Shown here in pieces: positions 1-7,886 of a stretch of 64,000 nucleotides of DNA (position 1 is the stretch's first letter; every line of letters starts with the position of its first letter). The stretch is from Sphaerimonospora cavernae (GTDB lineage Bacteria > Actinomycetota > Actinomycetes > Streptosporangiales > Streptosporangiaceae), in contig NZ_JBHMQT010000050.1 of NCBI RefSeq assembly GCF_042435035.1, forward strand, positions 1 through 64,000. Direction: 5' to 3'. Position numbers and translations under genes: made by a program. The notes under the pieces are model-generated. The model did not search any database, had not been told where the DNA came from, and worked only from the letters and a program-made list of their open reading frames with translations.

Positions 1-187
1 TGAACTCACGCAGCTCGACCTCGAAGTCGGCGCACACCTCCCGCATGATCTCCCCGCAGCGGACCAGCATCGGGCCGGTGAACACCCCCCGCCGATACTT
101 TGTGACGAACACCAAATGCGCGTGAAGGTGGGAGACGACATGGCGTCCCCTCCGGACGTCAGGGTTCGGTTCCCATCGCGGTGACAT
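1..187 (-). CDS. tnpA: IS200/IS605 TnpA transposase, N-terminal part (runs off the window)
   Basis: The minus-strand frame from ATG at 187 reads MSPRWEPNPDVRRG, then HLHAHLVFVTKYRRGVF, the conserved start of the HUH/Y1 transposase fold, where the two His residues of the H-x-H pair bind the metal. These enzymes cut and rejoin single-stranded DNA at element ends. Only about 62 residues lie in the window; the catalytic Tyr lies further on and outside. It is divergent from the TnpB fragment beside it. Confidence 0.75.
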   Translation of the reverse strand, partial: MSPRWEPNPDVRRGRHVVSHLHAHLVFVTKYRRGVFTGPMLVRCGEIMREVCADFEVELREF

Positions 188-210
188 AAACCAAACGATA
201 CGATCAGGGT

Positions 211-852
211 GTGGAGTTGGTGAAGCAGACCCGGGCGCACGTGGCGCGACTCGACCTCAGCGCAGCCCAGGTGGCTGTGCTGGACGGTCAGGCGCACACC
301 GCCCGCGCGCTGTGGAACCTGCTGCACGAGTACTTCACCTTCCGACAGGGCCGGTTCGCGACGGTGAAGGACTGCGACGAGGCGATCCGGGCGGCCCGCC
401 GCGAGATCGACTGGATGGGCCAACTGCCCGCCCAGGCAGCGCAAGCGGTACTGAAAACGTATCGGCAGGCATGGGCGAACTTCTTCAACCCCGGCCACCC
501 CGCCGGACGCCCCACGTTCAAGGCCCGGTTCCGATCCCGGCCGGCCGTAGACGTGCCCCAGGCCCGCGACCTGCAGATCAAGCGGGTCAACCGGCGATGG
601 GGCGCAGTCAGCCTGCCCAAGGCCGGGCGGGTCCGGTTCCGGTGGACCAAAGACCTGCCCGGCGTCACCAGGGGCGGCCCCGCCGGGCGGATCACCGGAG
701 CCCGCCTGGTCAAAGCAGCCGACGGCTGGCACATCGTGTTCCGTACACCAGATCCTGGAGAAGATCGGAGACGCCCGGGGAGGCACCGGCGTCCGGTACG
801 GCCCGGGCCCTCGCTTTCCCGGTTGACATCAACGTCGAGGAAGAAGGCGTAA
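211..852 (+). pseudogene. TnpB-like (IS605 OrfB) gene, truncated
   Basis: GTG at 211 opens a frame with the N-terminal TnpB pattern: an early LWNLLHEYF helix, then WANFFNPGHPAGRPTFKAR and LPKAGRVRFRW. Homology-like sequence stops after GWHIVFRT, near base 755; the tail to 852 is Arg/Pro-rich out-of-family translation. Complete TnpB proteins are about 370 to 420 residues and carry the RuvC acidic residues and a zinc finger in the missing C-terminal half, so this copy cannot be a working RNA-guided nuclease. A second frame near 750 to 830 looks like the tail of an unrelated protein, which suggests a deletion junction. Confidence 0.75.
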
Positions 853-877
853 CCGACCGGACAGTTCCGATGCGGCG

Positions 878-1873
878 TCACGGCCCGGTCAGGCGGCGCT
901 CGCCGCGAGTGGTGATCACGTACACCTGCCAGTTGTAGTAGGCGTAGTAGTTCCTGACGTCCCGCTTCATCTGCCGCGCGTGCAGCAGGACCGCCTCGAC
1001 GTACGCGTTGGAGTGATTGTAGGCGTACAGCGCGCGCCGGTAGTCACCCGGCGCCCCCGACGCGTGCAGGTAGTTGGCCGCGGCGAGCAGGGCATCGCGG
1101 GTGTCGTGGACGTCACCGCCCATGCCGTACGCCTTCCAGGTGCCCGGCATGAACTGCATCGGCCCCTCGGCACCCGTGTGGCTCGGCGACCGCACCCGGC
1201 CGAACTTGGTCTCGACGAACATCACCGCCGCCAGGACCTCCCACTCCACGCCGAACCGGCGCTCGGCCCGCCGGAAATGCCTGAGCAGCACATCGGCCGG
1301 CTCGGGAGGCTTGAGGCGGAACTTCGCCGTCCCGCTGACGGGGTGGGCGAGGGAGAGCAGGCCCCGCACGGCCGTCACGTTGTCCCGGGCCCGCCCGGCC
1401 AAACCCTTAGGCAGCTTGTCGTACGTCCGGGACGCGAGCTTCGGATCGCGGGCCAGGCGCCGGTAGACGCGCTGCTCGTACAGCGCCGGCAGGACCACCG
1501 ACTCGGGCGCCTGTCCCTTGGCGGGGCCGCCCGTACGGACCCAGTCGTCGACGCTGTCACGCAACAGCGCGACGGTACGGCGCAGGGCGTCGGCCAGCCG
1601 CGCGGGATCCTTGGGGATCGCCGCGTCCGGCGCGGGCAGACCGGCCGCCGAAGGCCTCAGCGACGGCACCGCCGAAGGCTCCGGGGTCGGCCGTACGGTC
1701 ACCGGCCGCGTCGCGCTCTCGGTGACCGGCGCGGCATCCCCCTGCGCCCCGGCACAGCCGGAGACCGGCACGAGCAGACCGGCGAGCACGGCGACGAGCA
1801 GTCTGGCGGGCAGTCTGGCGGGCAGTTCGCGACGCCACCGGCCTCCGTACATCCCCGGCCTGCCGCCCGGCAT
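878..1873 (-). CDS. Lytic transglycosylase, predicted lipoprotein
   Basis: A 331-residue protein. I chose ATG at 1873 over a frame extending to 2011 because AAGGGAG lies about 7 bases upstream and a signal sequence follows directly: Arg-rich start, hydrophobic LLVAVLAGLLVPV, then the lipobox VSGC. The C-terminal half has the SLT/MltB-type muramidase signature: VLAAVMFVETKFGRVRSP with the catalytic Glu in the E-T-K-F context, then GAEGPMQFMPGTWKAYG and AANYLHASGAPGDYRRALYA. It should cleave peptidoglycan glycan strands outside the membrane. A deleted second copy lies near 9.97 to 10.1 kb. Good overall confidence; the physiological role is unknown. Confidence 0.85.
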   Translation of the reverse strand: MPGGRPGMYGGRWRRELPARLPARLLVAVLAGLLVPVSGCAGAQGDAAPVTESATRPVTVRPTPEPSAVPSLRPSAAGLPAPDAAIPKDPARLADALRRTVALLRDSVDDWVRTGGPAKGQAPESVVLPALYEQRVYRRLARDPKLASRTYDKLPKGLAGRARDNVTAVRGLLSLAHPVSGTAKFRLKPPEPADVLLRHFRRAERRFGVEWEVLAAVMFVETKFGRVRSPSHTGAEGPMQFMPGTWKAYGMGGDVHDTRDALLAAANYLHASGAPGDYRRALYAYNHSNAYVEAVLLHARQMKRDVRNYYAYYNWQVYVITTRGERRLTGP

Positions 1874-2258
1874 ATCGACGACTCCCTTGGCGGGCAGCGC
1901 CCACCCACCCGGCCTGCGGCGACGTCCCGGCCGCTCACTCCCCGCACACTGATCCCTCATCGTTCCCAACGTATGCCCAGCGGAGACCCGCCACGCCGCT
2001 TTCCTGGACAAGGCCGGCAGGCCGGCGAGGAAACCCGGAGATGAGCTAAGTCAGATCCAGGCCGCCGGGGCAGCCGCCGACCCGCCAAGACTGGGGACGA
2101 CTGGCCACCCACCTTCGCGCCGCGTTGACCCACCGCATCGACGAACTGTTCACCCTGCTCGACCCGATGACGGTCTGGCAGCCTGACGACTAGAGGTTCA
2201 TCTACGAGAACAGTTCGCCAGGCTCAAGGTTGCAGGAGCACCGCCGCAGCGGCTGCAC
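1874..2258. other. Intergenic stretch with a possible C-terminal gene remnant
   Basis: No complete gene is seen. The part next to 1873 is the upstream region of the transglycosylase gene. Between about 2095 and 2193 a plus-strand frame reads LTHRIDELFTLLDPMTVWQP and ends at TAG 2191-2193. It has protein-like composition but no start, so it may be the tail of a lost gene. I do not recognise the family. Confidence 0.3.
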
Positions 2259-2813
2259 TCACAGGCCGAGCGACATCTGCCCTTCCCACAGTGACGACGG
2301 TAGGAAGATCGGGCCTACCACGGCCCGAGCTCCCGATGCATAGGCGAGCCACCTCACGTCATCGGCCTGAAAATTCGGCTCGTAATTCGAATCAAGCCAG
2401 ATCTGCGCAATAGACCCTCCAGCCGCTGTTACGTCCCACCATGACCATTGACGTGTTCCCGATGCGAACTCCCATAGCCAATCCTGCAGATCCCAGGGCT
2501 CTTCACCACAGTGCTCGATATATCGGCGGCGCCCTTCGAGAACTTCAGGCCAAGAGTCCAAAGCCGGCGCCTGCTCTCGGCATGCGGCAGAGAACCAGAC
2601 GGGGACGTTCGATTCGCTCAACTCCTCGGCGTCGGACTGCCCTTGAGCAGCGAACTCCACGCCTGCGGCCAGCGCTACGCGAATACGGCTGGCATACGCG
2701 TTCAGATTCCCGATTACTTCCACCACGAAGGATGACAGCCGGGAAGGCGTTCCCTCCCGGACCGGTCTCCCGTGCAAGCGTTCCATCTCGTCCCGCGGCT
2801 GGAACCCGTCCAC
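2259..2813 (-). CDS. Hypothetical protein of the immunity locus
   Basis: A 184-residue acidic, Trp-rich protein of no family I recognise. GTG at 2813 is the first start after an in-frame stop (TGA 2817-2819); GAGGATGGTGAG lies just upstream. A later ATG (MERLHGR) is an alternative. The C-terminal part is rich in Trp (WDLQDWLWEFASG, QWSWWDV), as in many small cytoplasmic immunity proteins. It overlaps the upstream frame by about 100 bases, which suggests that the two are one frameshifted gene or that the upstream frame is read only in its first part. It is the last gene of the minus-strand run that begins at the Rhs toxin. Confidence 0.55.
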   Translation of the reverse strand: MDGFQPRDEMERLHGRPVREGTPSRLSSFVVEVIGNLNAYASRIRVALAAGVEFAAQGQSDAEELSESNVPVWFSAACREQAPALDSWPEVLEGRRRYIEHCGEEPWDLQDWLWEFASGTRQWSWWDVTAAGGSIAQIWLDSNYEPNFQADDVRWLAYASGARAVVGPIFLPSSLWEGQMSLGL

Positions 2814-3064
2814 AACTCACCATCCTCAGAGCAGGAACCTCCGGTTCTACCGGTGCCCTGGACGGGCCCCGGATGGATCACGTCGGGCGCAACTACGAGA
2901 ATCAGCTTTTCGATGGCATCATCACCGACCCCGAAAGTCACCAACCAGTCAGCGACCAGATATATCTCCTCGAACTGATCGTTGCCAAGAAAGTAGTGAT
3001 CGATGAGGTGGTCAGCGGGCGGACGTGCTGTCGGTACGGCGCGGATGACTGAGTGGCCCTTCAC
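2714..3064 (-). CDS. Hypothetical small protein (possible frameshift partner of 2259-2813)
   Basis: The start ATG at 3064 overlaps the stop of the upstream gene in an ATGA arrangement, which supports translational coupling. The first 75 or so residues look like a real protein (DHYFLGNDQFEEIYLVADWL, then VGDDAIEKLILVVAPDV). The last 40 residues are low-quality and overlap the next gene in another frame. One reading is a single ancestral gene with a frameshift near 2815; another is two overlapping genes. No function is assigned. Confidence 0.4.
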   Translation of the reverse strand: MKGHSVIRAVPTARPPADHLIDHYFLGNDQFEEIYLVADWLVTFGVGDDAIEKLILVVAPDVIHPGPVQGTGRTGGSCSEDGELWTGSSRGTRWNACTGDRSGRERLPGCHPSWWK

Positions 3065-3816
3065 GCATATTCGTCTCTGAATCCACCAGTCCGACGGACC
3101 TCGGAATAAGCCGTATCGAGCACTGATTCCGCATGTTCGAGATCGACCCCGGTCGGACGGGCCCTCAGGATGACCCTGGCGACCCGGAAACGCACAGCCG
3201 CGCTCTCATCAGCGAGCAAGTCCGCGCATAACTCTGCGGCGCGCTCAGCGCTTTCCTCAGTGCGGATCGCGGCTGCAGCCATCGCGGCGGCAAGATCAGC
3301 CCGCGCAGAAGGGTCGTTCTCAGAGGCGAGCCGTATGGAGAATCGTCGTATCACCTCCTCGGCCTCGCCCGCATCGCCCAGCAACTCGATACAGGAGCCG
3401 CGAATGTTAACGTCTCCAGCATGCTCGGCAAGCTCTGCGACCAAGCCGATCCCCTTCTGAATCGCGATCCTGCACGCATACTCAGCAGACGCTCCGCGAG
3501 GCGCTAGAGGCGGCGCGTATACTCCTCGGACGACCGCGACGCAATCGATGAACTGCACGACGTAATGTCGCCAGTGAAACGATTGGTCGGCGACCAGCGA
3601 CCACAGGATCTGGATCGCCGGAGCCGTCGCATCGACGACTTCAAGTCCCCCGTGGCAGAGCCTCTCGTTGAGCTCCCATGCCGACTCTGCGGCTTCGTCC
3701 CGCGTCGACGCAGATTGCAGTCTGGCGACTATGTGAGGAATATCTGACGCGCTCCCGATATTGTGACTCAATGAGCCCCAATCGATCCTTTCCTGTGTGA
3801 AGTTATCTCGATTCAT
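3061..3816 (-). CDS. Helical-repeat (HEAT-like) immunity-type protein
   Basis: A 251-residue, Ala-rich, all-helical-looking protein starting MNRDNFTQERIDWGSL. It has short antiparallel helix pairs (AAELCADLLADESAAVRFRV, ELAEHAGDVNIRGSCIELLG) as in HEAT/PBS-type repeats. It resembles the gene at 5542-6111 in pattern (TRDEAAESAWELNERL against DRDEAVQAARRVERVI), so the two look like diverged paralogues. Its ATG overlaps the stop of the helicase fragment upstream (ATGA at 3813-3816), so the present start context was made by a rearrangement. Location downstream of an Rhs toxin suggests an immunity or orphan immunity role; this is inference. Confidence 0.6.
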   Translation of the reverse strand: MNRDNFTQERIDWGSLSHNIGSASDIPHIVARLQSASTRDEAAESAWELNERLCHGGLEVVDATAPAIQILWSLVADQSFHWRHYVVQFIDCVAVVRGVYAPPLAPRGASAEYACRIAIQKGIGLVAELAEHAGDVNIRGSCIELLGDAGEAEEVIRRFSIRLASENDPSARADLAAAMAAAAIRTEESAERAAELCADLLADESAAVRFRVARVILRARPTGVDLEHAESVLDTAYSEVRRTGGFRDEYA

Positions 3817-4020
3817 CTGAACACCGCGACAGGAGCGTCCAGCGGGTCCTCGCCGTCGCTGTCGGGGAAGAGTGCCGCGATCTCGGCGTAGCGGGCGTTG
3901 GGGGCGATGACGGGGAGCCGCCCGTCCCCGATCGCCGCCAGCTCCGACTCGGCGAGCCCGCGCAGGTCGGTCTCGGATGTCGGGACGGCACGCGGCCGCG
4001 CCTCGCCGTACCGGGCCTTC
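3813..4020 (-). pseudogene. Displaced fragment of the helicase gene found at 10.2-11.7 kb
   Basis: About 200 bases match the helicase region near 10,483-10,682 in the same orientation at roughly 90% by eye. The reading frame is still open: ARYGEARPRAVPTSETDLRG against VRYGDTPPRAVSASETDLRG, ending DAPVAVFR then TGA. The match stops at about 4018, where SUKH-3 sequence begins, and at 3813, where the next gene begins. It codes for a small piece of the C-terminal helicase domain and has no start of its own. Treat it as a duplication scar. Confidence 0.8.
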
Positions 4021-4228
4021 CACAGTGCTCGATAACGGATTCAGCTCGAAAGCCTCGCGTGCCCCCCGAGATGCCAGCACCGCCGAACTCGGAGAGGAAC
4101 CGGGCGGCTGCGTCACGCATATCGAAGCCGGAAGCTTCGAGCGAAGCACGCCACCCACCGGTGCAGGCCCTTCTGCCGGGCTGCCATCCCGCAGCCAGCA
4201 GAGCACGCTCCGTTTCCGCCACGCTCAT
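4018..4228 (-). pseudogene. SUKH-3-type immunity gene, 3' part lost
   Basis: From ATG at 4228 the frame reads LLAAGWQPGRRACT, then LEASGFDMRDAAARFLSEFG and GAGI, the N-terminal pattern of SUKH-3 proteins (GW-x-PGR, then an FL-x-EFGG block). SUKH proteins are a common immunity superfamily for Rhs/polymorphic toxins, including deaminases. After SVIEHCG the sequence passes into the helicase fragment in a wrong frame, and the open frame ends at 3803. The full domain is usually 130 to 170 residues, so only about half remains. Three bases separate it from the upstream gene. Confidence 0.65.
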
Positions 4229-4231
4229 TCA

Positions 4232-4810
4232 TTACCCGCTCGCCATTAGATTCAACACCTCTGCTCGATGCCGGCCGATTTTGCGAGACCCACCTCTGAG
4301 AACAGGTACGAGTTCGGTCCCGTCTCCCGACTCTCCAATCAGCAGATCAATGTCGCCGATTTGCGCCCTGATCTCTTCGTTGACGAACGTCTCCCCAGCA
4401 CCTGCAGCCTCATCGAGAAATCCCGCCGAATTCAGCAGGTGATTGGAGCAGTAAGTGATGTTCAACCTGTCATCGGATACCAGATACGCGTACGAATAGA
4501 ACATGGCGGCGACCGCATCGTACGCATAGGCGAATACCCCCGGCGGTTCCTCCTCTTGCTGCAGTTCCCGGAAACCGGCTGCTATCTCTTGGCACCTGCG
4601 CCTTTCATCTCGTGGCAAACTCTGAAATTTCCAGAGACTTTCGAGCAGTTCCAAGAACTGGTCTGCGTCCGCCCTTCTAGTTTCATCAAGCGACATGGCC
4701 AGGAAGAATGCAACTGAGGCCCGCTCAACACAGCTTGCTGCAAAATATGTGAGCTGAGGACCGTCCGCCTCGTTGAGGAAGCGAGCAAGGCTCTGATCCA
4801 CTGCTACCAC
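4232..4810 (-). CDS. DUF416-like protein, likely immunity-locus member
   Basis: A 192-residue cytoplasmic protein. The segments LTYFAASCVERASVAFF, LLESLWKFQSLPRDERRRC and FAYAYDAVAAMFYSYAYLV follow the order seen in DUF416 proteins (an FAA-x-C-x-ER block, an LE-x-x-W block, then a DA-rich helix). The match is by memory and is weak. The start is GTG at 4810, with AGGA 10 bases upstream. It sits in the same strand run as the SUKH-3 remnant and the zinc-ribbon gene. GC content is lower than that of the RiPP region, as for the rest of this locus. Confidence 0.5.
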   Translation of the reverse strand: MVAVDQSLARFLNEADGPQLTYFAASCVERASVAFFLAMSLDETRRADADQFLELLESLWKFQSLPRDERRRCQEIAAGFRELQQEEEPPGVFAYAYDAVAAMFYSYAYLVSDDRLNITYCSNHLLNSAGFLDEAAGAGETFVNEEIRAQIGDIDLLIGESGDGTELVPVLRGGSRKIGRHRAEVLNLMASG

Positions 4811-5030
4811 TCAAAGGTCCTGATCATCGTTCCGCTCTCTCGCCGATAAACCTGCCCCGTGATTCGGCCACCCGCCGCGAATCAATGGGGCACAGTTCTC
4901 GGTGCCTAAACTACGCGAGGCTGCGCCCGCGACAGGAGTCCAACCCATGCAGTTGATGAACAGCAAAGCATTCTGCTCTGCGTGTTCCCAGGGAGGAGGC
5001 AACGCTGATGACCACCGGTCAACCGCTATA

Positions 5031-5345
5031 TCAGTTGCCGGAAGGGATATAGCCCGGCCTGTCGGGATCTGGATTCACTAAAGTAATGACGTCGACTCGT
5101 ACGTCGATCGTCACCCAGTAATCCCGTCCACAGAAATGGCACTCCACGTATCCTTCACCGCTGAGGTTTCCCTCTTCGGGGCGCCGCCGCGGAGAGCGAT
5201 CTCCTGTGACGCCCCATTCTAGGTGATCACCGATTTCATACTCTCGGAACTCGAAGAGACCGAAACGAAATTCGGCACACACTGATCCCAACTTATCGCA
5301 GCGCGGACACATCAGTACTGCCTTGAGTAGGTTATATCCGCTCAC
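5031..5345 (-). CDS. Zinc-ribbon hypothetical protein
   Basis: A 104-residue protein with two CxxC knuckles: MCPRC near residue 12 and CHFC near residue 70, probably one structural zinc. Between them lies an acidic stretch with FRFGLFEFREYEIGDHLEW. GTG at 5345 overlaps the TAG of the upstream frame (TAGTG). Similar small CPRC-containing proteins occur beside polymorphic toxin genes in actinomycetes, but I cannot name the family. Function unknown. Confidence 0.6.
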   Translation of the reverse strand: MSGYNLLKAVLMCPRCDKLGSVCAEFRFGLFEFREYEIGDHLEWGVTGDRSPRRRPEEGNLSGEGYVECHFCGRDYWVTIDVRVDVITLVNPDPDRPGYIPSGN

Positions 5346-5545
5346 TACGGCGTCGCTCTCCGAACATCAGCACCCGGGATTCTGGCCGTCTGTGTAACGA
5401 AGTTGGTTAGTCGCTTCTCCATCGTTACCGCGGTTCTTCCACTAGCGGCACCGAACGCGATCAAGGCGGCATCGCCCCGGCGATTCCATTGCCTTCCGTA
5501 GAGGGATTCGACCTTTTCGTCAGCGGAGCGTTGCTGAACAACTAC
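5345..5545 (-). other. Open frame without a canonical start, coupled to both neighbours
   Basis: After the helical-repeat gene (stop 5542-5544) a frame of about 65 codons reads SADEKVESLYGRQWNRRGDA, ALIAFGAASGRTAV and MEKRLTNFVTQTARIPGADV. Its TAG overlaps the GTG of the zinc-ribbon gene. AAGGAGGT, a near-perfect ribosome site, lies 8 to 10 bases before GTA-GTT-GTT, yet no ATG, GTG or TTG is in frame until the internal ATG of MEKRL. Either the start was mutated or a small deletion fused the gene out of frame. The family is not recognised. Confidence 0.35.
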
Positions 5546-6111
5546 CTCGCCGCACCTCCTTCGCTCAACTCACGGATCGAGGCGTGAATGACGTCTCGAT
5601 GGCCTTCCAGGCCGTCCAACTGAAGTGCCTTCCCCAGGAAATACACCGATCGCCCCCTGAGCCTCTCATCTGAAAGTCCGCACGCGAGAATCAGATCAAT
5701 GCAGGCGGTTCGAGAGTGAATACTCTTTCCAGCCTCAAGGATCTCGACATACATCGGGAAGCCTAGCCTTATCTCGCTAAGGCATTGCTCCTGACTTATC
5801 GGTCCGTAAACAGTCGGATCTTCCTCATCGACAACGGCCACAGAGATATCCGAGAGCATGCCGAGAATCAGATCCTCGGCATGCTCGGACCGGCGCCACA
5901 GGCAGTGGACCAGAGTCGATGCCGCTGCAGCCGAGGCCTCGCAGAGCAATCCCTGCGCAAAGATCACTCTTTCCACACGGCGTGCAGCTTGGACTGCCTC
6001 ATCTCGGTCGCCGGCTTGAGCAAGTGCGCGAAGGGCGGACTCAAGGGCACCGGCATCGCCTGACACTCCCTGGAGTGATCGCCATTCATGCCGCTTCAGT
6101 TCCAGTTCCAA
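5542..6111 (-). CDS. Helical-repeat immunity-type protein next to the Rhs toxin
   Basis: A 189-residue, helix-rich protein directly downstream of the Rhs-deaminase gene (27 bases apart), the usual place of the cognate immunity gene. Repeated helix pairs (ALAQAGDRDEAVQAARRVER, SAAAASTLVHCLWRRSEHA, CIDLILACGLSDERL) fit a HEAT/ARM-like fold. It shows the same arrangement as the protein at 3061-3816. It is therefore the best candidate for the antitoxin of this toxin; no family name is certain. It ends with a strong ribosome site (AAGGAGGT) for the next frame. Confidence 0.6.
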   Translation of the reverse strand: MELELKRHEWRSLQGVSGDAGALESALRALAQAGDRDEAVQAARRVERVIFAQGLLCEASAAAASTLVHCLWRRSEHAEDLILGMLSDISVAVVDEEDPTVYGPISQEQCLSEIRLGFPMYVEILEAGKSIHSRTACIDLILACGLSDERLRGRSVYFLGKALQLDGLEGHRDVIHASIRELSEGGAAR

Positions 6112-6138
6112 GAGCTCGCCCCTCGGTCACACTTACCA

Positions 6139-7692
6139 TTAGTCATCGAAAACCCTAAGCACGTCTGAATCGAATATTGTACCGGGCTCCTTGAATGGTT
6201 TACGCCCGAACTGACCTTCGCACGAGACGCAGATGTTTATGGATTGCCCGGTCCGCGGCCGGACAGCTGAGGTGAACACAATCTTCGAAGGGTCACCTCC
6301 GAGCTGGTTGACGACACAGACCTCTGCACAAACTCCCTTAGCTGATGCGCCTGCCGCATACTGCCCAGTTTCAACGTTGTAGCCAGCCGTAACTGTCGCA
6401 GGCCGCTTTCGATTCGATAGCTTTGCCATTTCGCCGGCGTACCCGTCTCGAAGGTCCTGGGCCCTCGACATGAGTTCTTCGGGAGTAAGGCCAGCGCCAT
6501 CCTTTGGACCAGTACCGCAGTTGTGCACGAGGACCGGCGTGGCACTTGCGAGTACATAGTAGGTGTGGGTGTCGGCGATGGTGAGGTTGTGGACGCGCTG
6601 GTCGCTCTTGGTCCAGGTCTTGATTGCGGTGACCTGGACGTGGGTGCCGGCGCTGGTGCGCAGCCACATGCCGGGCTGGAGTTGGTCGGCCTTGAGCCAG
6701 GCGCGCGCGTTCTCGACCCAGAAGGGGTGGCCGTCGGTGGCGACGAGTTGGCCGGTGGCGGTGCCCTTGTCGCCGTCGGTGTCGACGGTGACGCCGACCA
6801 GGTGTTTGTCGCCGTCGCCGGTGATCAGTCCGACCACGGGTTCGGCTGCGGTCTGACCGGTTTCGGGATCGGTGGCGATCACGGTGTCGCCGAGGTCGAC
6901 CTCTTCGATGGGTTTGGCCGTGCCGTCGGCCATCAGCACCAGCGTGCCGGGGACGAAGCTGTTGCCGCCGACGGTGGCCGTGGCCAGGCTGTTGTCGAGG
7001 TTGTAGGTGAAGCGATCGGCGCCGGCCCGGATCTGGTTGCCGTTGACGTCGTAGGCGAAGTCCTTGGCCGTGCTCGCGCCCGGCCGGGTCACGGTCTCAC
7101 GGGTGAGCTGGTCGGCGACGTCGTAGGCGTAGGTGGTGGTGTCGTTGCCCTCGCTGCCGGTCCGCTTCTGGGACAGGCGGTTGCCGACCAGGTCGTAGGT
7201 GTAGTCGATCCGTCCGGCCATCTGCGAACCGGCCGCGCAACTGGTCGCCGAGTAGCGGTGGCTGTCGGCGTCACCGGTGCCGCGCTGGGAGCACACCAGC
7301 GTGTTGCCCCGGTACCCGTCCCAGATCACCACGCCGTCGGGGTCGGTGGTGGTCGCCTCCTGCTTGGCGGCGTTCCATTCGAAGGTGGTCTTCTTGCCCA
7401 GCGCGTCGAGCTGGGCGGTCATCCGGCCGTCGGGGCCGTAGGTGTTGGTCACGATCGCCACGCGGTGCGGATCGATCACCTGGGTCAGCAGCCCGTTGGC
7501 CTGGTAGACGTACTTCCAGGTGAACCCGCGGGCGCCGATCACCGACGTCAGCAGCCCGCCGGTGTAGAAGTACGACACGTGCCGTCCGTCGGGCAGCTTG
7601 ATCTGCTGGATCAGCCCGCCCTCGATCCGGACCTCGGCCCTGCGGCCGGAGGCGTCGGTGATGTTCCGCTGGTCGCTTGAGGTCGACAGATC
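6139..7692 (-). CDS. Rhs-HINT polymorphic toxin C-terminal module, 5'-truncated, with deaminase-like toxin
   Basis: The frame is open from 7692 after TGA 7693-7695, with no good start; the first GTG is at 7578. In order: YD/Rhs repeats (ITDASGRRAEVRIEGG, YVYQANGLLTQVIDP, YDVNGNQIRAGADRFTYN), a HINT autoprocessing domain from about FVPGTLVLMADGT to VLVHNC, and a tip of about 125 residues. The tip has GVCAEVCVVNQLGG and, some 28 residues later, ICVSCEG: a C-A-E ... C-x-x-C zinc pattern as in the deaminase superfamily, closest in my memory to the YwqJ type. Complete Rhs proteins exceed 1,500 residues, so the secretion and shell-forming part is gone. This is an orphan tip module, expressed only if recombined or read through. 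Confidence 0.75.
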   Translation of the reverse strand, partial: DLSTSSDQRNITDASGRRAEVRIEGGLIQQIKLPDGRHVSYFYTGGLLTSVIGARGFTWKYVYQANGLLTQVIDPHRVAIVTNTYGPDGRMTAQLDALGKKTTFEWNAAKQEATTTDPDGVVIWDGYRGNTLVCSQRGTGDADSHRYSATSCAAGSQMAGRIDYTYDLVGNRLSQKRTGSEGNDTTTYAYDVADQLTRETVTRPGASTAKDFAYDVNGNQIRAGADRFTYNLDNSLATATVGGNSFVPGTLVLMADGTAKPIEEVDLGDTVIATDPETGQTAAEPVVGLITGDGDKHLVGVTVDTDGDKGTATGQLVATDGHPFWVENARAWLKADQLQPGMWLRTSAGTHVQVTAIKTWTKSDQRVHNLTIADTHTYYVLASATPVLVHNCGTGPKDGAGLTPEELMSRAQDLRDGYAGEMAKLSNRKRPATVTAGYNVETGQYAAGASAKGVCAEVCVVNQLGGDPSKIVFTSAVRPRTGQSINICVSCEGQFGRKPFKEPGTIFDSDVLRVFDD

Positions 7693-7886
7693 TCACGCGG
7701 CGTCAACAGGCAAGAAATACGCCCGACCGAAAGGCGCGACCATAATTCCGGGGTAGGGACAAAGAGGTATGCCTGCAGCAGGCCGACCGGCTCCTTGTCC
7801 CTTCGAAACCGAGGCCGGCCGGGCACCCGGACCGACAACACGGTCAAGGTCCTGGCCGGGGCGGGCCGTTGTTGGCGCAGACCCCT
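7693..7886. other. Gap between Rhs remnant and Lrp gene
   Basis: No gene is supported. A minus-strand frame ending CPYPGIMVAPFGRAYFLP stops exactly where the Rhs frame opens and could be the tail of a different protein joined by deletion. It has no recognisable domain. This is probably the recombination boundary of the toxin locus. Confidence 0.35.

Larger units (their letters stand above)
1..852. mobile_element. Remnant of an IS200/IS605-family element
   Basis: Two divergent open frames fit this family: a TnpA-like Y1 transposase on the minus strand (cut by the window start) and a TnpB-like gene on the plus strand (3' part lost), with about 23 bases between their starts. The TnpB side is broken near position 755, so this copy is probably dead unless TnpA acts from elsewhere. 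I could not see the left end, and I did not recognise the subterminal hairpins of the family on the right. Confidence 0.75.

Noticed and set aside
2506..4034. Shared 15-mer CCACAGTGCTCGATA at 2506-2520 and at the SUKH-3/helicase junction (4020-4034)
   Set aside because: One or a few 15-base matches are expected by chance in 64 kb; the position at the junction is suggestive but not enough.
4811..5002. 63-codon minus-strand frame between the zinc-ribbon and DUF416-like genes
   Set aside because: It has poor composition and no recognisable motif; only its position in the run supports it.
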